Assembly (NCBI RefSeq): GCF_010389155.1
Contig: NC_057762.1
Coordinates: forward strand, 28,518,055-28,582,054
Direction of reading: 5' to 3'
From: Erigeron canadensis
Lineage: Eukaryota; Streptophyta; Magnoliopsida; Asterales; Asteraceae
Length of the DNA: 64,000 bases
Part shown: piece after piece, positions 1 to 11,753 of the stretch
Layout: each line of letters opens with the position of its first letter
Numbering within the stretch: the first letter of the stretch is position 1
Program-made: the position numbers and the translations under genes
The notes under the pieces: model-generated
What the model saw: the letters and a program-made list of their open reading frames with translations, nothing else
Database searches by the model: none
Told to the model about the DNA's origin: nothing

Positions 1-95
1 AAGCTGGGTATGGGGGAGGACGGATGTGACAGTCATACCTCTACCCTCTACCCGAGGGTAGAAAGATTCTTCCAGAATCACCTTCAGCAGAAAGT
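1..95 (-). repeat. SINE 3' body fragment
   Basis: Read on the minus strand, this piece resembles the 3' body of the SINE family seen at 3345-3522, 59470-59640 and 61790-61920: a GAATCTGGAAG-like block, then a CTACCC/GGGTAG palindrome, then a pyrimidine-rich end. It is cut by the window edge and no tRNA-like head is visible. The assignment rests on this resemblance only. Confidence 0.4.
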
Positions 96-259
96 GTGGC
101 AGAAATACAAGTGGCACCCTAAAGTGTATGTGTGTGCACATATATTTGTGGCTATAAGTATACAGATAGTATATGCGAACAAGAAAGAAAAAACATATAT
201 GAAAATAGACAGATAAAAGGTATTTAAACATAAAAGCATATAGAGTATGGAAGCATAAT

Positions 260-261
<2 letters not shown>

Positions 262-302
<41 letters not shown>
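262..302. repeat. (AT)n microsatellite
   Basis: Uninterrupted AT dinucleotide run, directly beside the left target duplication of the 310-690 element. Bases 96-261 contain nothing I recognise. Confidence 0.9.
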
Positions 303-305
<3 letters not shown>

Positions 306-309
306 TTGA

Positions 310-690
310 GGGTGACTATCAAATGAAAATGAAATTAAAATGAGAACGCTTAAAAACTACATTTTGATGCATTAAAAGTCCATAAAACTGACATAGTGCT
401 TAACTAATTATCATTATTTAAGTGTTTAACAACATATTGATCCGTCAAAATTGAAAAAATCACGTTTTTTGTTGGATGCATCATTTTGATGAATATGCAT
501 CCAAAATGGATGCACCAAACAAAAAACGTGATTTTTTCGATTTTGACGGATCAATGTGTTGTTAAACACTTAAATAATGATAATTAGTTAAGCACTATGT
601 TAGTTTTATGGACTTTTAATGCATCAAAATGATGTTTTTGAGTGTTCTCACCGTTCTTATTTTAATAGTGTTCTCACTGGAGTGTTACCC
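310..690. mobile_element. Foldback MULE-type MITE with 10-bp target duplication
   Basis: A 381-bp non-autonomous element. It starts GGGTGAC and ends GTTACCC, and is flanked by a perfect 10-bp direct repeat TATGGCTTGA at 300-309 and 691-700. Most of its length (about 355-640) folds into one long imperfect hairpin with arms of over 110 bp. A 9-10 bp target duplication is the hallmark of Mutator-like elements. It lies downstream of exon 2 of the gene at 746-1741, so probably in an intron of that gene. No coding capacity. Confidence 0.85.
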
Positions 691-745
691 TATGGCTTGA
701 ATATTATCAATAACAGCAAAATTAAAGAAAAGAAATCCCACTTAC

Positions 746-1741
746 CAGATATCCTTCTGTTTATAGACACTGTTGCAAAGGCGAGTCCACCAACAAGAAC
801 AATCCCTGCAACCGCAGCTCCCACTATCCCTGAAAGTAAGCTACACGAGCGTTATTAGTAGACAGGAATACCATCTGCAGAAGCAAAATCAAAGGTCACA
901 CTAACAGGTTACGTTTCCACAATCAAACTCTATACATCCCTCCGGAAAATGATGAATCCTCCTAACCAAATAGCCTAATAATCATCCTAAAATATTAAGA
1001 AGGTGACATGTCATATACACTAGATCTCTTTCCTAATCTTGGCCCTTGATTTTTCCACATGTCCTCATCTCATAGTTAGAAGGATAATTAAGCTATATGG
1101 TTAGGAGGATTAATCATTTCCCATAACTATATTGTTCCGCTGGTGTCACATTCTGCAATAAAGTTAACTATTTTGGAGAAAGAAAAAATAACAAAAATAA
1201 AAGTCTTTCGAACTGTGTTTTCTCTCTAATCACTTTCTTCATGAAATTTTCGGCAAACAAGTTTCTGATCATTTACATTACGCAAACACGAAAATCACAT
1301 AATCTTAAATCTTTCCATAAACTCAATCCCAAACACCCTCTTAATACTAACTAAAGATCAAATCTTTAAAACAATTCAATATCAACACCAATTCCCAAAC
1401 CCCACCAACCAAATTTCAACAAAAAATAAAAAATAAATTCATGTCCTACCTCCAGACCATCCTTTTTTCGGTTCCGACTCACTCGCAACCTCGACACCAT
1501 TACCATCATCAGTATCACCAGCCCATCCAGAAAATGCATTAACAGAAAATCTCAAATTTTGCCCATTAATCACATTTTTATCTTTACAACAATATAAACA
1601 ATGACTTTGATTATTATATAGCTTAATATGATCACGCATGCGTAAATAAGAAGATGGTGACTGATACTTCCAGCGGCAGCTCACGGCGGCTGATCGGAGC
1701 TGGTAAGACGTCGGAGAATGTGTTGTGATCAGGAGACTCAT
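746..1741 (-). CDS. Probable plastid-targeted single-pass membrane protein, 5' exons (partial)
   Basis: Two coding exons are visible: exon 1 at 1741-1450 (ATG at 1741, donor GTAGG) and exon 2 at 829-746 (acceptor TTTCAG, donor GTAAGT). They join in phase 1 into about 125 residues and the gene continues past the left window edge. The N-terminus is rich in Ser and basic residues and poor in acidic ones, as in a chloroplast transit peptide. An acidic linker (about residues 72-90) follows, then a Gly/Ala/Val-rich hydrophobic segment (GIVGAAVAGIVLVGGLAFA) that should form one membrane span, ending in INRR. The layout resembles a plant family of thylakoid proteins with an SLH-like domain, but I am not sure of the family. 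The exon structure is well supported; the function is not assigned. Confidence 0.6.
944..1134. mobile_element. Small MITE in intron 1
   Basis: About 190 bp whose ends form an inverted repeat of roughly 40 bp built around ATGATTAATCCTCCTAACCA (left copy near 950, right copy ending near 1130). It lies in the intron between the two exons of the partial membrane-protein gene. I could not identify a target duplication, so the superfamily is open. Confidence 0.5.
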
Positions 1742-2154
1742 TGTGGGTGTTTGTTAAAACTGAAATTGAAATGAAATTGGGGATGTTGGAGTGTGAAAGT
1801 TTGATACTTTTAGGGTTTTAGAGTGATTTGGGGAAGAAAGAAGATAGACCCACAAATTTTTGTAATCTAGAAAGGTGGTCTCTCGCCTATCGGTATATCC
1901 GGTAATCGGATTTTGGATTTCGGGGGTCTTGTTGTAATTACTCAGAAATTAAGGTGAAATGTGTAGTTAGGTTGAAACTTGAAGGGTGTTTACTGTAAAA
2001 TATGGTTTTTAATGGCTTATCTAATGGGAGATGATATTAGTACTATCTAATTTGATAGATCTACCATATACATGCATTATTTACTTGTACAGTGTGCTGT
2101 TTCATTTGTACAGTGCGGTAACTTAATCAAAATCCGTGGTACGAATATCAATTC

Positions 2155-2836
2155 TCTTATCTAATACTATCTTATAAAGCATTTTGTCCTTTTTTTTCAA
2201 ATCTAAATTAAATAATTGAACTACCTAAATTACCTCTCTTCTTTATTCACTAAGGGGGTGTTTGGTATTGCGATTACAAAATAAAATCGGCGTTTTCAAA
2301 AAAGATTATGCGTTTTCAAAACTGCTTTTTGAAAAAGCATGTAGGTACATGCTTCTCCAAAACTACGTTTTCATAGCTAATAATCACTTTTTCATACAAA
2401 ACACTTTTTTAGATTATTTGCGTTTTACAGACGTAATAATCAGATAATCACTTTATAACGCAATCCCAAACACCCTCTAATATAAACATTTCTACCTAAT
2501 ATACCTATAATACTCTTAAATCCCAACCATCCATTTTTCTCTCTATCCTCAAATCTCAACAACTCATTTTTGCTCTCTTCTCCATAAACCATTTCATTCC
2601 TCTAATTCATTCAAAATCTTTTATCTCAAAAACCTTATATCGATAAATTATAAAAATTGTATGGGTGTTTTTAAAATTTCATTATCTTTCATTAGAGATG
2701 TCATTCGATAGACTTTCGATGAATTTTTAAATTCGAGGGCAAAGCCCGTATGACTAAGACATTTGGCTACTATACTTTATGACTTGACTTATCACCCCAA
2801 CATCTTACCGCCGCAACGCGCGGGCACTATCTCTCG
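2155..2836 (+). mobile_element. Helitron, non-autonomous, with nested Tourist MITE
   Basis: The 5' end reads TCTTATCTAATACTATC, a typical plant Helitron start with TC after an A. The 3' end carries the CCGCCGCAACGCGCGGG block, then CTCG followed by T, a variant of the usual CTAG|T. The same 3' block appears at about 45060, 54330, 54600 and 60235. No coding capacity. The 3' terminal tetranucleotide is degenerate, so the exact boundary may be off by a few bases. Confidence 0.6.
2254..2477. mobile_element. Tourist-like (PIF/Harbinger) MITE
   Basis: A 224-bp element with terminal inverted repeats GGGGGTGTTTGG...CCAAACACCCTC. It is flanked by the 3-bp target duplication TAA (2251-2253 and 2478-2480). 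The repeat sequence and the TAA target are the classical Tourist signature. It sits inside the Helitron at 2155-2836, so it is the younger insertion. Confidence 0.85.
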
Positions 2837-3344
2837 TAAAAATGTAAAAACTAACCAGGTTGGAGCATTACTTTTGAAAACAAAAATCAATACTTTGATT
2901 TTCGATTTGTTATGTCTGGTAGAATTAAGGTCCTTTTCTATTTTTTGGCAAATATGGAATCAATCTCTCTACATGATATAAGAGTACGACTCCCTTTAAT
3001 TCAACTTTTTTTTATAACACCGTTGTAAACGATATTGGGATTCATAACACGTAAAAAGTTGTATTGGGACTCGTAACTCGTGAAAAAGTCATTGCATGTT
3101 AGTTACTTATTTTATAATAAATTAATAATAACTATAACTAAGGGTTGGTTTGAGTTCGCTTCTTAAATGTATTGTTTTTTTGTTTTTGTTTTTTAATAAA
3201 ATTTTGTTACTAACAATACTTTCATCAAAGTACCGTAACAGATAGTGTTTGGGCCGGGTAACTCTTTTTAATGAACACAATGTTGAAAAGCAAATAAGCT
3301 AGTTGCCATATGTTTTTCATAAATTAGCTTTAATATTAATCTTA

Positions 3345-3522
3345 AAGTAACTGTTCACCTTACCTTTACCTAAGTAGAGAGGTTGCTTCAAGTTTCTACC
3401 TAAATGATAGAAAAGACTCTCTAACCTTTGCATGGGATGAGGATCGAACCCATGACCTCTGTCTCCAGAGGCAAGGGTGTTTACCACTGATCACCATACT
3501 GCTTTTTTTTAAATATTAATAT
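3345..3522 (-). mobile_element. tRNA-derived SINE
   Basis: On the minus strand a Pol III A box (TGGTGATCAGTGG) and B box (GGTTCGATCCTC) are correctly spaced, followed by a body matching other SINE fragments in this window (CTTGAAGCAACCTCTC and a GGTAAAGGTAAGG end). The flanks share TAATATTAATCTTA at 3331-3344 and 3523-3536, a likely 14-bp target duplication, though the right flank is a short TTAATA tandem run and could mimic one. Confidence 0.65.
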
Positions 3523-3640
3523 TAATATTAATCTTATCTTAATATATACTGTAATAAAAGAGAACTGACCTAACTTCACTTGACCAATCACAACTTTCAA
3601 TTTTATAAAATAAAATTAAAATTAACACATGTCTAAACTA

Positions 3641-3942
3641 ATTTACACTTTTTGATTTTCCATCATCAATTTACACTTTAACCCAATTTAAAAATAATTA
3701 ATTTACACTTTTTGGTTTTTCATCACAAATTTACATTTTAACCCAATTTAAAAATAATTGATTTACACTTTTTGGTTTTTCATCACCAATTTACATTTTA
3801 ACCCAATTTAAAAATAATTGATTTACACTTTTTGGTTTTCTATCAACAATTTACACTTTAACTCAATTTAAAAATAATTAATTTACACTTTTTAATTTTT
3901 CATCACCAATTTACATATTAAACCAATTTAAACATAATTAAT
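3641..3942. repeat. 60-bp tandem repeat array, about 5 copies
   Basis: Five consecutive units of 60 bp. Each begins near TTTACACTTTTTGGTTTTTC and ends in AATTTAAAAATAATT, with only a few substitutions between units. A single related unit occurs at about 36705-36760, in both places just downstream of an ACCAATYACAACT motif. This suggests both come from one transposon family. Confidence 0.85.
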
Positions 3943-5057
3943 ACTTTATTCCATAATGTTAGGATAACGTGAGAAAATTACACTCCCAATTATATAGGGG
4001 TAATGACTTGGTCGTTGATAAGAAGTGTCACTAATCACTAGTGGCCGATGAGTAGTTGGATACTTACGTAGTTGGTATCACTCGTTTTATCAAACTTGAA
4101 ATGGATTTATGTAGTTAGAGTAAACTTTGAGGGGAGATAATGTAAATTAGCTCAAAAGAAAATGTCATGGTGGGTTATTTTTTGATTTTCTTTTAATGTC
4201 GACCATTTTTTTATATTATGTAATTTTCATCTAACGTCGACAAATGAGTTAGATGCGTTGGTGTGCATAATTGTGACATATGAATATATGTGATAGTTGA
4301 TATTCTTGAGTGTCCCCATTAAATATTGATGTAATGGTTCATTTTTGTTTGATGGGTAGAAGCCTAGCACCACCCACTGATAATTACAACTCTATACACG
4401 CAAGTCATTTCTGTTCTATTGTATTTATGCATATATGCTTAACAAGGAAAGAAGAACCATATTCCACTCATTGTTTTCGCCCTTCACGCATGAATCGGTG
4501 TGTCTAGATTTTGTTTTCATATCTGTTTTTTTTTTTTTTTGCCTAAAACGAGACTAATAAAGAAGAGTTTTGTTTCAGCTTGCATTGTTGATTGACTCAC
4601 CTTTTCAAACAATGAAAACACGGTCATACGTGAAGCAGATTTCTTTCTGATTATGTAATGTATAAGTCAAGAACATGTGCAAACCTAACACGGTTGCCTA
4701 CAAAACTGGACCATCTCTCAACCCCATATGTACTGAAACCTTCATTGATGGAAAAATTCTCCAAAAAACGACATCATTCACAAGCTATGGACAATTAGTA
4801 TCTCCCTTAATTATAATCATTGTACTTCACAGAATCTAAAAATTTAGATTGCTCCCATTTCTTTAAAGAAGGATTAAAATAGAAACGTTAAGAACAAATT
4901 TTTGAGTTTTTGCAGTTCTTTAGACCTGATAAAGGATTCAAAAGTTAAAACATTAAACAATTTGCTATTACCCCTGTAGCACATCATTTTAACTTATCCC
5001 AATTCCATTTTTTACATGTTTCATTTGCTTGGTGGTTCGATGATGAAGGAGGATGGC
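3943..5057. other. Spacer downstream of the protease gene
   Basis: AT-rich sequence with only short, unconvincing open frames. Its right end presumably contains the 3' UTR and polyadenylation region of the minus-strand protease gene. No transposon ends recognised. Confidence 0.5.
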
Positions 5058-7241
5058 TCAAACTTCTGTTGAATGTATTTTCTCGGCAGGATTTGGTGTT
5101 GAGCCTTCCCATAACTCCTTAAGTTCCTTTCTTGACCAGGAGATCAGAACTATGGGTCCTAATGTGGATGGCACCTACACCAAAAACAAAAGTTTACAGA
5201 CAATTAAATGTGGCAGTTCAAGCCGATTTGCTTTAAATTGGATTGATTTGGGTTATGCTTTTATCTCAAGCGGAACGAATATAAGAAGTCGAAACCAACA
5301 ATGCAATATGAGTCAATTGTGTTAAACGGGCCGATAGTTGGCAAAAGTGGACTTTAATTGCATACACCCTCCTAAGTCATGTAATTCAAAATCCTGGGGT
5401 GCTTGGTTGGAGGTATTTTAATGTTTTATTTTTGTTTGGAAAGCAAATATAGTACAGATAAATAAACAAGTAAGATGCTACAGAATACGCCAACACAAAA
5501 CTGACACCACCGATCAAACTGACTCTAAACTTACAATATCAAACAACCCACTCAACTTATTAGGACTTACAGTGGATGGAGGTATAAGAGTCAAGGCATG
5601 GGACTACTATATATTGATTACGGTTGGATGTAGTGTATGTATTGATTTCAGTTGAAATTATCGTTTTCAGATTTTGGCCATGCCTCTTCTTTGTCCTTCC
5701 TTTTCATATTTTTATAATTGCCTACCTTTTTACCCAACGACATTTATGTAACAAAATGCCATTAATTCTTTACTCATTACCAAGCCCAATTTGGCATGAT
5801 ACCCGACTTGCATTCCCCGCCCGTCTTGCCACCTCCCTAAGAAAGACAAAGTCGAAGCATTTGAATGGTAGTCTAACTTCAAGCAAATTCCTTAAAGGAA
5901 ACCATTTTGAAATAGACCCACCAAACAAAACATTACCAAAGTGAAGCAAAGTATTAGCTCGATTTACTTTAATGTTTTAGATAAAAAACACATAATTAAA
6001 TATTTCAGTTAAGCTACGTCTTGACAAACAAGAGTATGTAATGTAGCACTAATCTTTTTATTTAAAGTTTGGCTTGTTAAAATCATGCAACCCTATCACA
6101 CCAGACAATTTTAAAGGTGTCAACGGAGACATACCAGATATAGAAGTGCTGGTTGTGGAGAATGAGTAAGAATTCCAGCTGCCAACGCAGATACCAATCC
6201 AATAGCGTATCCACAAGTAGCATAAAATATGTATTTATGCCCCTTATGAGGAGATATATCCAATTGGCTTACAACTTCCTTGTCTTTTCTATGGTCAAAA
6301 CAGAGAACTAATGCTAGGAGCATAGAAGGAATGGCCTGAAAAAACAAAAATAACAATATGAAACACAGATCTGGAAATATAAAACTAAGCACTGAAGATA
6401 TACGAGTAGATGGAATGCAAAGTTAAGACAGACATGTATTTACCATATCACCAAGACCAAGCATCATGAAATCACTAGCAGCATTTCCAGGTACGATGCC
6501 ACCCAATAAGTTCCTTGGGAATACAATCTTGACAGGCAACTCGAGCTTTTTCGTGATCAATTGCAATCCAGGAAGACTCAAAGAGTTAGCTACTGTATGA
6601 ACAGGGTTAGAAGCTTGTTGAGTTGCTACTGCAACCATGACATTTGCACCGAAAAACATCTCCGAATAGAATACCCAGAAAATATCGTATACAAATAAGC
6701 AGATAAGTAGCATCGCACAGACTTTTATGTTGGGGAGACGAACATGGCTGACAAATGCAATACAAAGTGAAATGCCCAACATATTGTTCAGAATCCAATG
6801 TCCGGTAACAAGCCATGTTGCAACTGTACTAAAGCATAAAAACAACAGAAGTGCTTGCATTCGAGTAAAAGACTTGGAGCAACAACGAGACACGTATGGG
6901 TCGGAAAGACCAAATTGTGACTTGACATTAGCAATATAAGGTGAGAAGCAAAAATATAGAGATGATACGGAGGCAATTGCAGTAAAAGCAGTGAGCAGTT
7001 GTGAAACGGAAGAGAATAAGTAAAACATCGTAAGCAGACTTATAGAGCTCATAACTGGTATCATGAGTGCTTGAGATCTATCCAATGTAATCGATGCTTC
7101 AGACATATCACGGTTTTTTTCCATTTCTTTTCCATAATTTAAAGCTCGAAAAGCAGAGCCAAAAGCCACAGCAATGGCGGTCAAAATAAGAGTAACTGGA
7201 GCAGGCTCCAATAGAAACACAAGCTTCCATAGAGGCTCCAT
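5058..7241 (-). CDS. SPPL1: Signal peptide peptidase-like intramembrane aspartyl protease
   Basis: A GxGD-type intramembrane protease that cuts single-pass membrane peptides inside the bilayer; plant SPPL1 proteins are endomembrane enzymes. Three exons: 7241-6444, 6335-6135 and 5174-5058, all with GT/AG borders and all joining in phase 0, giving 371 aa, the usual length for this subfamily. The start is MEPLWKLV, placed like the family's start; an upstream in-frame TTG is not credible. Multiple hydrophobic spans run the whole length. Catalytic motifs are intact: YD at 185-186, GLGD at 262-265 (Asp265) and PAL at 328-330. The family's QQASNPVHTVANS and PRNLLGG blocks are conserved. There is no N-terminal signal peptide or long lumenal domain, which separates it from the PA-domain SPPL2 type. 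Orthology to Arabidopsis SPPL1 is by recalled similarity. Confidence 0.92.
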
Positions 7242-9341
7242 TTTATTATTAAAGCACAACTATCTGAACTGAAACTCAACTTAGTCAGCCGTGCATGAAC
7301 ACTGACACAGTTTCAGATTTCCAATAACCAAAGATCATCAGCCACTAGAAGACTATTTGACCTATCTGACCTGAAATTAAGATGAAAAAAACTGCACATT
7401 AGGCAACTGGCAGTTTAAAAGCTCAAAGTGCTTGTAATTTGTATCATGTACACAAATTCAGAACTTGCAACTTACAAAGTTTAAATAAATACATTGCCTA
7501 ACTATATTCTATGTATTCATATTGAAATTATAGGTTACCTACATAGCTAAATCCCTCTCCTTACTAATAGAACTACAATAAGGGTCAAGTCCAAAATTTA
7601 TTCAACTTGTCACATTTTGCTATTGTGTGTATCCGAATACGTCTTCGCCAAATAACCAGTACTTTTGCTGACGTGGCCACAATACAAGTTACCATCTCAT
7701 CAAAATACGTGCCACAATACAGGTTTACAATTGCAATGAATAGAAAGTTTGACACACACAATGGAGGGTCTGGAAGTTGGACACATTAAATAGAAAAACA
7801 TGAAATCTAAAATACATTTTGGGCACTTAGTCTTACAAGTATAGTGCGTATCACAGCTTACAATTTCACATCATCCATTTCTAACAAAACATAAGGGGAG
7901 ATTGCCGAGAAAGGTGACAATGTAGGGTATACAAAACTTCTCGCTAACATAGATCCAATCCGATACATTTAAAGGAGCCCAAAGAGAAAACTGCCAAGAA
8001 GCGTGACACGAAATACCAATTTTAACAACGTACCCCCCCACCCCCCACCCCCGAACCACCACCCCAAACACACACATCTCCCTGGAAGTTTTAAGACAAG
8101 GATGTTAAAATTAAGGAGGGCTTCCAAAATGTAGCCTAGTTTGTTCCAAAGATGGGCTACTTAGAGAGTATTCCAGGTTCAATCTCGAGCAGAGTCATGA
8201 ATGAACCTGCTTTATCAAAAAACATGCCAAAGACCATATAATTCGGCCACAAAGCGAGCTTGAATAGTTGAATTACCTCTCACGGAGTGGGTCTAGCTCT
8301 AGCCTAGGACAGTTGAGGCAGCCGGAGTTTCAGTGTTTTGAAAAAAACTTTAAAGAGTGGTATCCCAACCATTGGATCTGCTAACCTTATAGCCAAACAC
8401 CCACATTCGTTCCTCTAACTAAACAGACAGCCCTTTGTCTTTGCTTACATTCTCCGAACTCGCCACCTCCAAACCATCTTCTCTTTTTAGCTACCACAAT
8501 CTACATACAAAACTAACATACTCGCTTATTCACACAAAAAGACTTGAACTTTTTTTGTTTTTATTTAGCCCCCAATGAGTTGGTTGCCCCAATGTGCAAC
8601 TTCCTTACAAAATATAAAGTTGTGGTGTGGCCGACATCCCTGAATGACTTTGACCACTCGATTTACCTCTCACGCGTTGGGTCTCAGCCGGTCCGGTGTG
8701 GGGGACCCAACGTTAACTCAAAGATAACTTTTTATTTTAACTAGAATTACACTCAAAATAAGAACTCAAAAGTCAATGCAAGTCCGATCTCATCTTAATC
8801 TCTCAACACCCATCTAACGACGGCTCACACTTTAATTCAATTCATCAATCGCTACCAAAAATTAAGTAAACATTCAAGAAATTTATCAAATTAATATACA
8901 AACAAAAACCAAGAAAACAGAAACTTAAAATTATTATGTATGTAAAAGGGAAATTACAAAAAAATTGGGCATTTTGTATAAATCTAAACAAATTGTAGAA
9001 AAAAGATCATAAAGAAACTTACAGCTAAACAAGGAATGCGCGTCGTTTTTCTTTTCTTTTTTCGATGGAGTTGATTGACTGCAAAGACTGTTGAAAGTAA
9101 AACAAGTGTGTGTGTGTGTGTTTGTGTGCACCGAAAAAAGCAAAAAATATATCCTTTGTCCCCTGTTTCTGTTAAGGTTTTTGGGCTTCCAAGATATTTA
9201 TTGAGTTTATCAAGTCAAAAAATAAAATAAAATCTTGCGAGTTTTATATACATTTTACCCTGTTTTAAATATTAAGATTTTGACAATCTTAAAATATCCT
9301 TATACATTTTTAACAATTTTAGGCATTATCAATCTAAACCC
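7242..9341. other. Upstream region of the protease gene
   Basis: No convincing coding sequence. A 5' UTR intron is possible: a minus-strand donor-like AGCT|GTAAGT lies near 9025. Two copies of a CTCACG..GTGGGTCT block (about 8279 and 8669) and a B-box-like GGTTCAATCTC (about 8177) suggest old SINE debris. A short GT microsatellite lies at 9104-9128. Confidence 0.35.
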
Positions 9342-9759
9342 AACTAGAACAATACCCGGTCGTTGACTGGGTTAGAACAATGAATTAACGAAATCGAGTA
9401 TCGTAATAAGATAACCTTTTAACACTTATATATATATATATATATATAAGTGTTAAAAGGTTATCTTATTACGATACTCGATTTATACTAAACTTCATCT
9501 TTGTATACTACAGGGCTTATACTTTTCGTTCATTGTTTTTCTACCAATCTTATATCTGGTTTTGCGACGTTTCATGTTACGTCTTTCTAATAAACATTGG
9601 ATATTTACACTTTTATTAATTCACTCTATCTTTATAGACGAACTTGAACATGTTTCAAGTACTTTAAACATACTTTCACTTTTGTTAATTTATTGGGATA
9701 CTTGCACTTTCGTTAAATCATTGTTCTAACCCGGTCAACGACCGGATATTGTTCTAGTT
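9342..9759. mobile_element. Foldback MITE with 50-bp terminal inverted repeats
   Basis: The left end AACTAGAACAATACCCGG continues about 50 bp and is repeated inverted at the right end (ending CCGGATATTGTTCTAGTT) with a few mismatches. Total 418 bp, no coding capacity. It contains a second, perfect palindrome (9391-9484). No clear target duplication was found, so the superfamily is not assigned. Confidence 0.7.
9391..9484. repeat. Perfect 94-bp palindrome
   Basis: The 47-bp left arm beginning AAATCGAGTATCGTAATAAG is followed by its exact reverse complement, with a (TA)n centre. It is nested asymmetrically in the left half of the foldback element at 9342-9759. Confidence 0.9.
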
Positions 9760-10026
9760 ATCATGGTTATGGTAAAAATACACAACTCATTTTGAATGTA
9801 ATTATTATGTACTCAGTATTAAATAGTTACTATAATTACAAACGTACATATTAAATATAATAAAAAGAGTTACCATATATATAATAGTCAAAGTTGACTT
9901 TTAGTTTATTAATTAATTAGTTACCATATCTGCAATCCTAATTTCAAATGCTCAGATTGTTTTGTTTATTAATTTCAATTGTCCAAATCAAAAGTTAAGT
10001 TTATTTTTTTCTCTCTCCTCTACCGG

Positions 10027-10028
<2 letters not shown>

Positions 10029-10073
<45 letters not shown>
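10029..10073. repeat. (AT)n microsatellite
   Basis: About 22 AT units. The surrounding 9760-10870 stretch is AT-rich and otherwise featureless. Confidence 0.9.
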
Positions 10074-10077
<4 letters not shown>

Positions 10078-10871
10078 CCCCCCTCACACAATAAACCTAT
10101 ATATGTGCCCGACGTTATCATCATCCTATCACCATAACATCGTCGTCACATTGTGTGAGTATTTCTCTTGTCACATGCCTCAATTTTTTTAATGTGCCAT
10201 CAAAATTTTCTGTAAAAAAATAAAAGTTAGATGATAAGTGAGACAAAAAGAATGTGTGTTACCACTATCAACTTAAAATTTTGAAAGTTTTAAGCGAGAT
10301 CAAATTTGAAGATCTAGTTCATTAACTTACTAATTAAAGTAAACAAAGAAAACAAAACAAAAAAAAGTAGCTCAATTATTACTAAAAAATAAAAAAAATT
10401 ATATAAGAGAATGCAAAATCTAATAAGAGTGTTATTGCAATGTAAATTATATAATGATATCTAACACAAAGGTCCAACTAAATTTATTATAAAAAAAATT
10501 AAGACCAAGGGACTAAAACGGTTGCTTAGTCCCCCAAAACTATAGAGCCAAACTATGAATTCTACTTCTATTTATAAAGATTTGAGTCATATATTTTTTT
10601 TAAGTATTATTTTGCTTACTTTTTTTTTATTATATTTTCAATTAGTATAAAAATAGATTTTTTTTCTTACTATGTAATATCAAGTTTTACTTCTTTTTTT
10701 TTATTGTTATTTGTTTTCATTATATTTTGAATTTTAGTGTTTTTAAAACTTTTTATTGTTTTCATATACTGTTTTACTTTTATTGTTTTAATCTTTAAAA
10801 CGTCTTTTTCCACCATAATGCCAAATACCTGTCTAAATAATGTTATCTTTTGTTGATTCGTGTTTTAACAG

Positions 10872-10952
10872 GAAGATCGTGAAAACGTGTTGTGTGCAAG
10901 GGAATTTACCTTCCTCTGCCACACCAGAGGAAAGAATCAAAGTAATCGGCGG
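10872..10952 (+). pseudogene. Possible orphan exon
   Basis: An 81-bp open stretch is bordered by an acceptor-like TTTTAACAG and a donor-like GTAATT. It would encode about 27 residues including KIVKTCC and a TPEERIKVIGG tail. No start codon and no neighbouring exon that I can join. It lies 430 bp before the MnmA-like fragment on the same strand and may or may not belong with it. Confidence 0.3.
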
Positions 10953-11379
10953 GTAATTATTTCATTGGATCAAATGTATTGGAATGTGTTTTGTTTTTTT
11001 GTTTGTTTGTTTGTTTTTTTTTTTGGCATTGAAATACTTAAAAAGTGAGGTTTGTCGTGATAGTGAAATTATTTGTTTAGAAAGACTTTGAAATTTTTTC
11101 GGCTTGAATGCCCGTGAGAAGATGATTTGAAGTATTCAATAGTTGTTAGCAATCAGGTTTGTATGTATTGAGTTTGATGAATTGTGTAAATCGGAGGACA
11201 TGTAATCATGTATTAAACTTGCCTTTGTGTGCAAATTTGCATCAACTTAACGTTCCACTCGAAGTTGTACATTTATTGGGATAAAAGTAGTAACTAAAAC
11301 TTTCTTAAAACAAGGTGATTTTTAGCCGATTGTAGCATATATGTGATTAAACGGACTAAATGGTTCATGTTGCATGTCT

Positions 11380-11753
11380 TACATTATAGATGCGTATAGA
11401 CGTGGCCGTAAGTTTGGCGTTTCGTTTTGCACTTTGGTATTCGTGCTATTTAAGTTGCCTCCGGAATTTGTCCTTTTTACTTGCTGGTGCATTCATAGCA
11501 TGAATTTCGACTTTGTTGGTTCCGGACATTATGCAAAGGTTGTTCACCATGTTACAGATGAAACCAATGAGCTTTCATTTCTTGAAATCTCAAAAGATAT
11601 GGTAAACATACCGTTCTTCTTTACCTTTCCCTTTTAATTACCAGAATTTTTACAAGTCGTGTGTACACTATATATATTTTTTCATGATGGTAAACGGCAA
11701 ATCTTACATTTAAGGTCAAAGATCAGACCTACTTTCTTTCATATCTCTCCCAG
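11380..11753 (+). pseudogene. tRNA 2-thiouridylase (MnmA)-like gene fragment
   Basis: MnmA thiolates U34 of certain tRNAs; plant copies act in organelles. Three pieces resemble its central part: YIIDAYRRGR (about 11380), FDFVGSGHYAKVVHH (about 11510, preceded by acceptor-like TTCATAG) and, after a probable intron (ATG|GTAAAC to TTTAAG|GTC, about 11602-11714), [13 protein letters not shown] ending at 11753. The stretch that should lie between the first two, holding the TPNPDVLCN motif, is missing, as is the N-terminal PP-loop ATPase domain. Retained introns mean this is a genomic copy, not a processed one. Similarity is from memory of the family. Confidence 0.55.
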
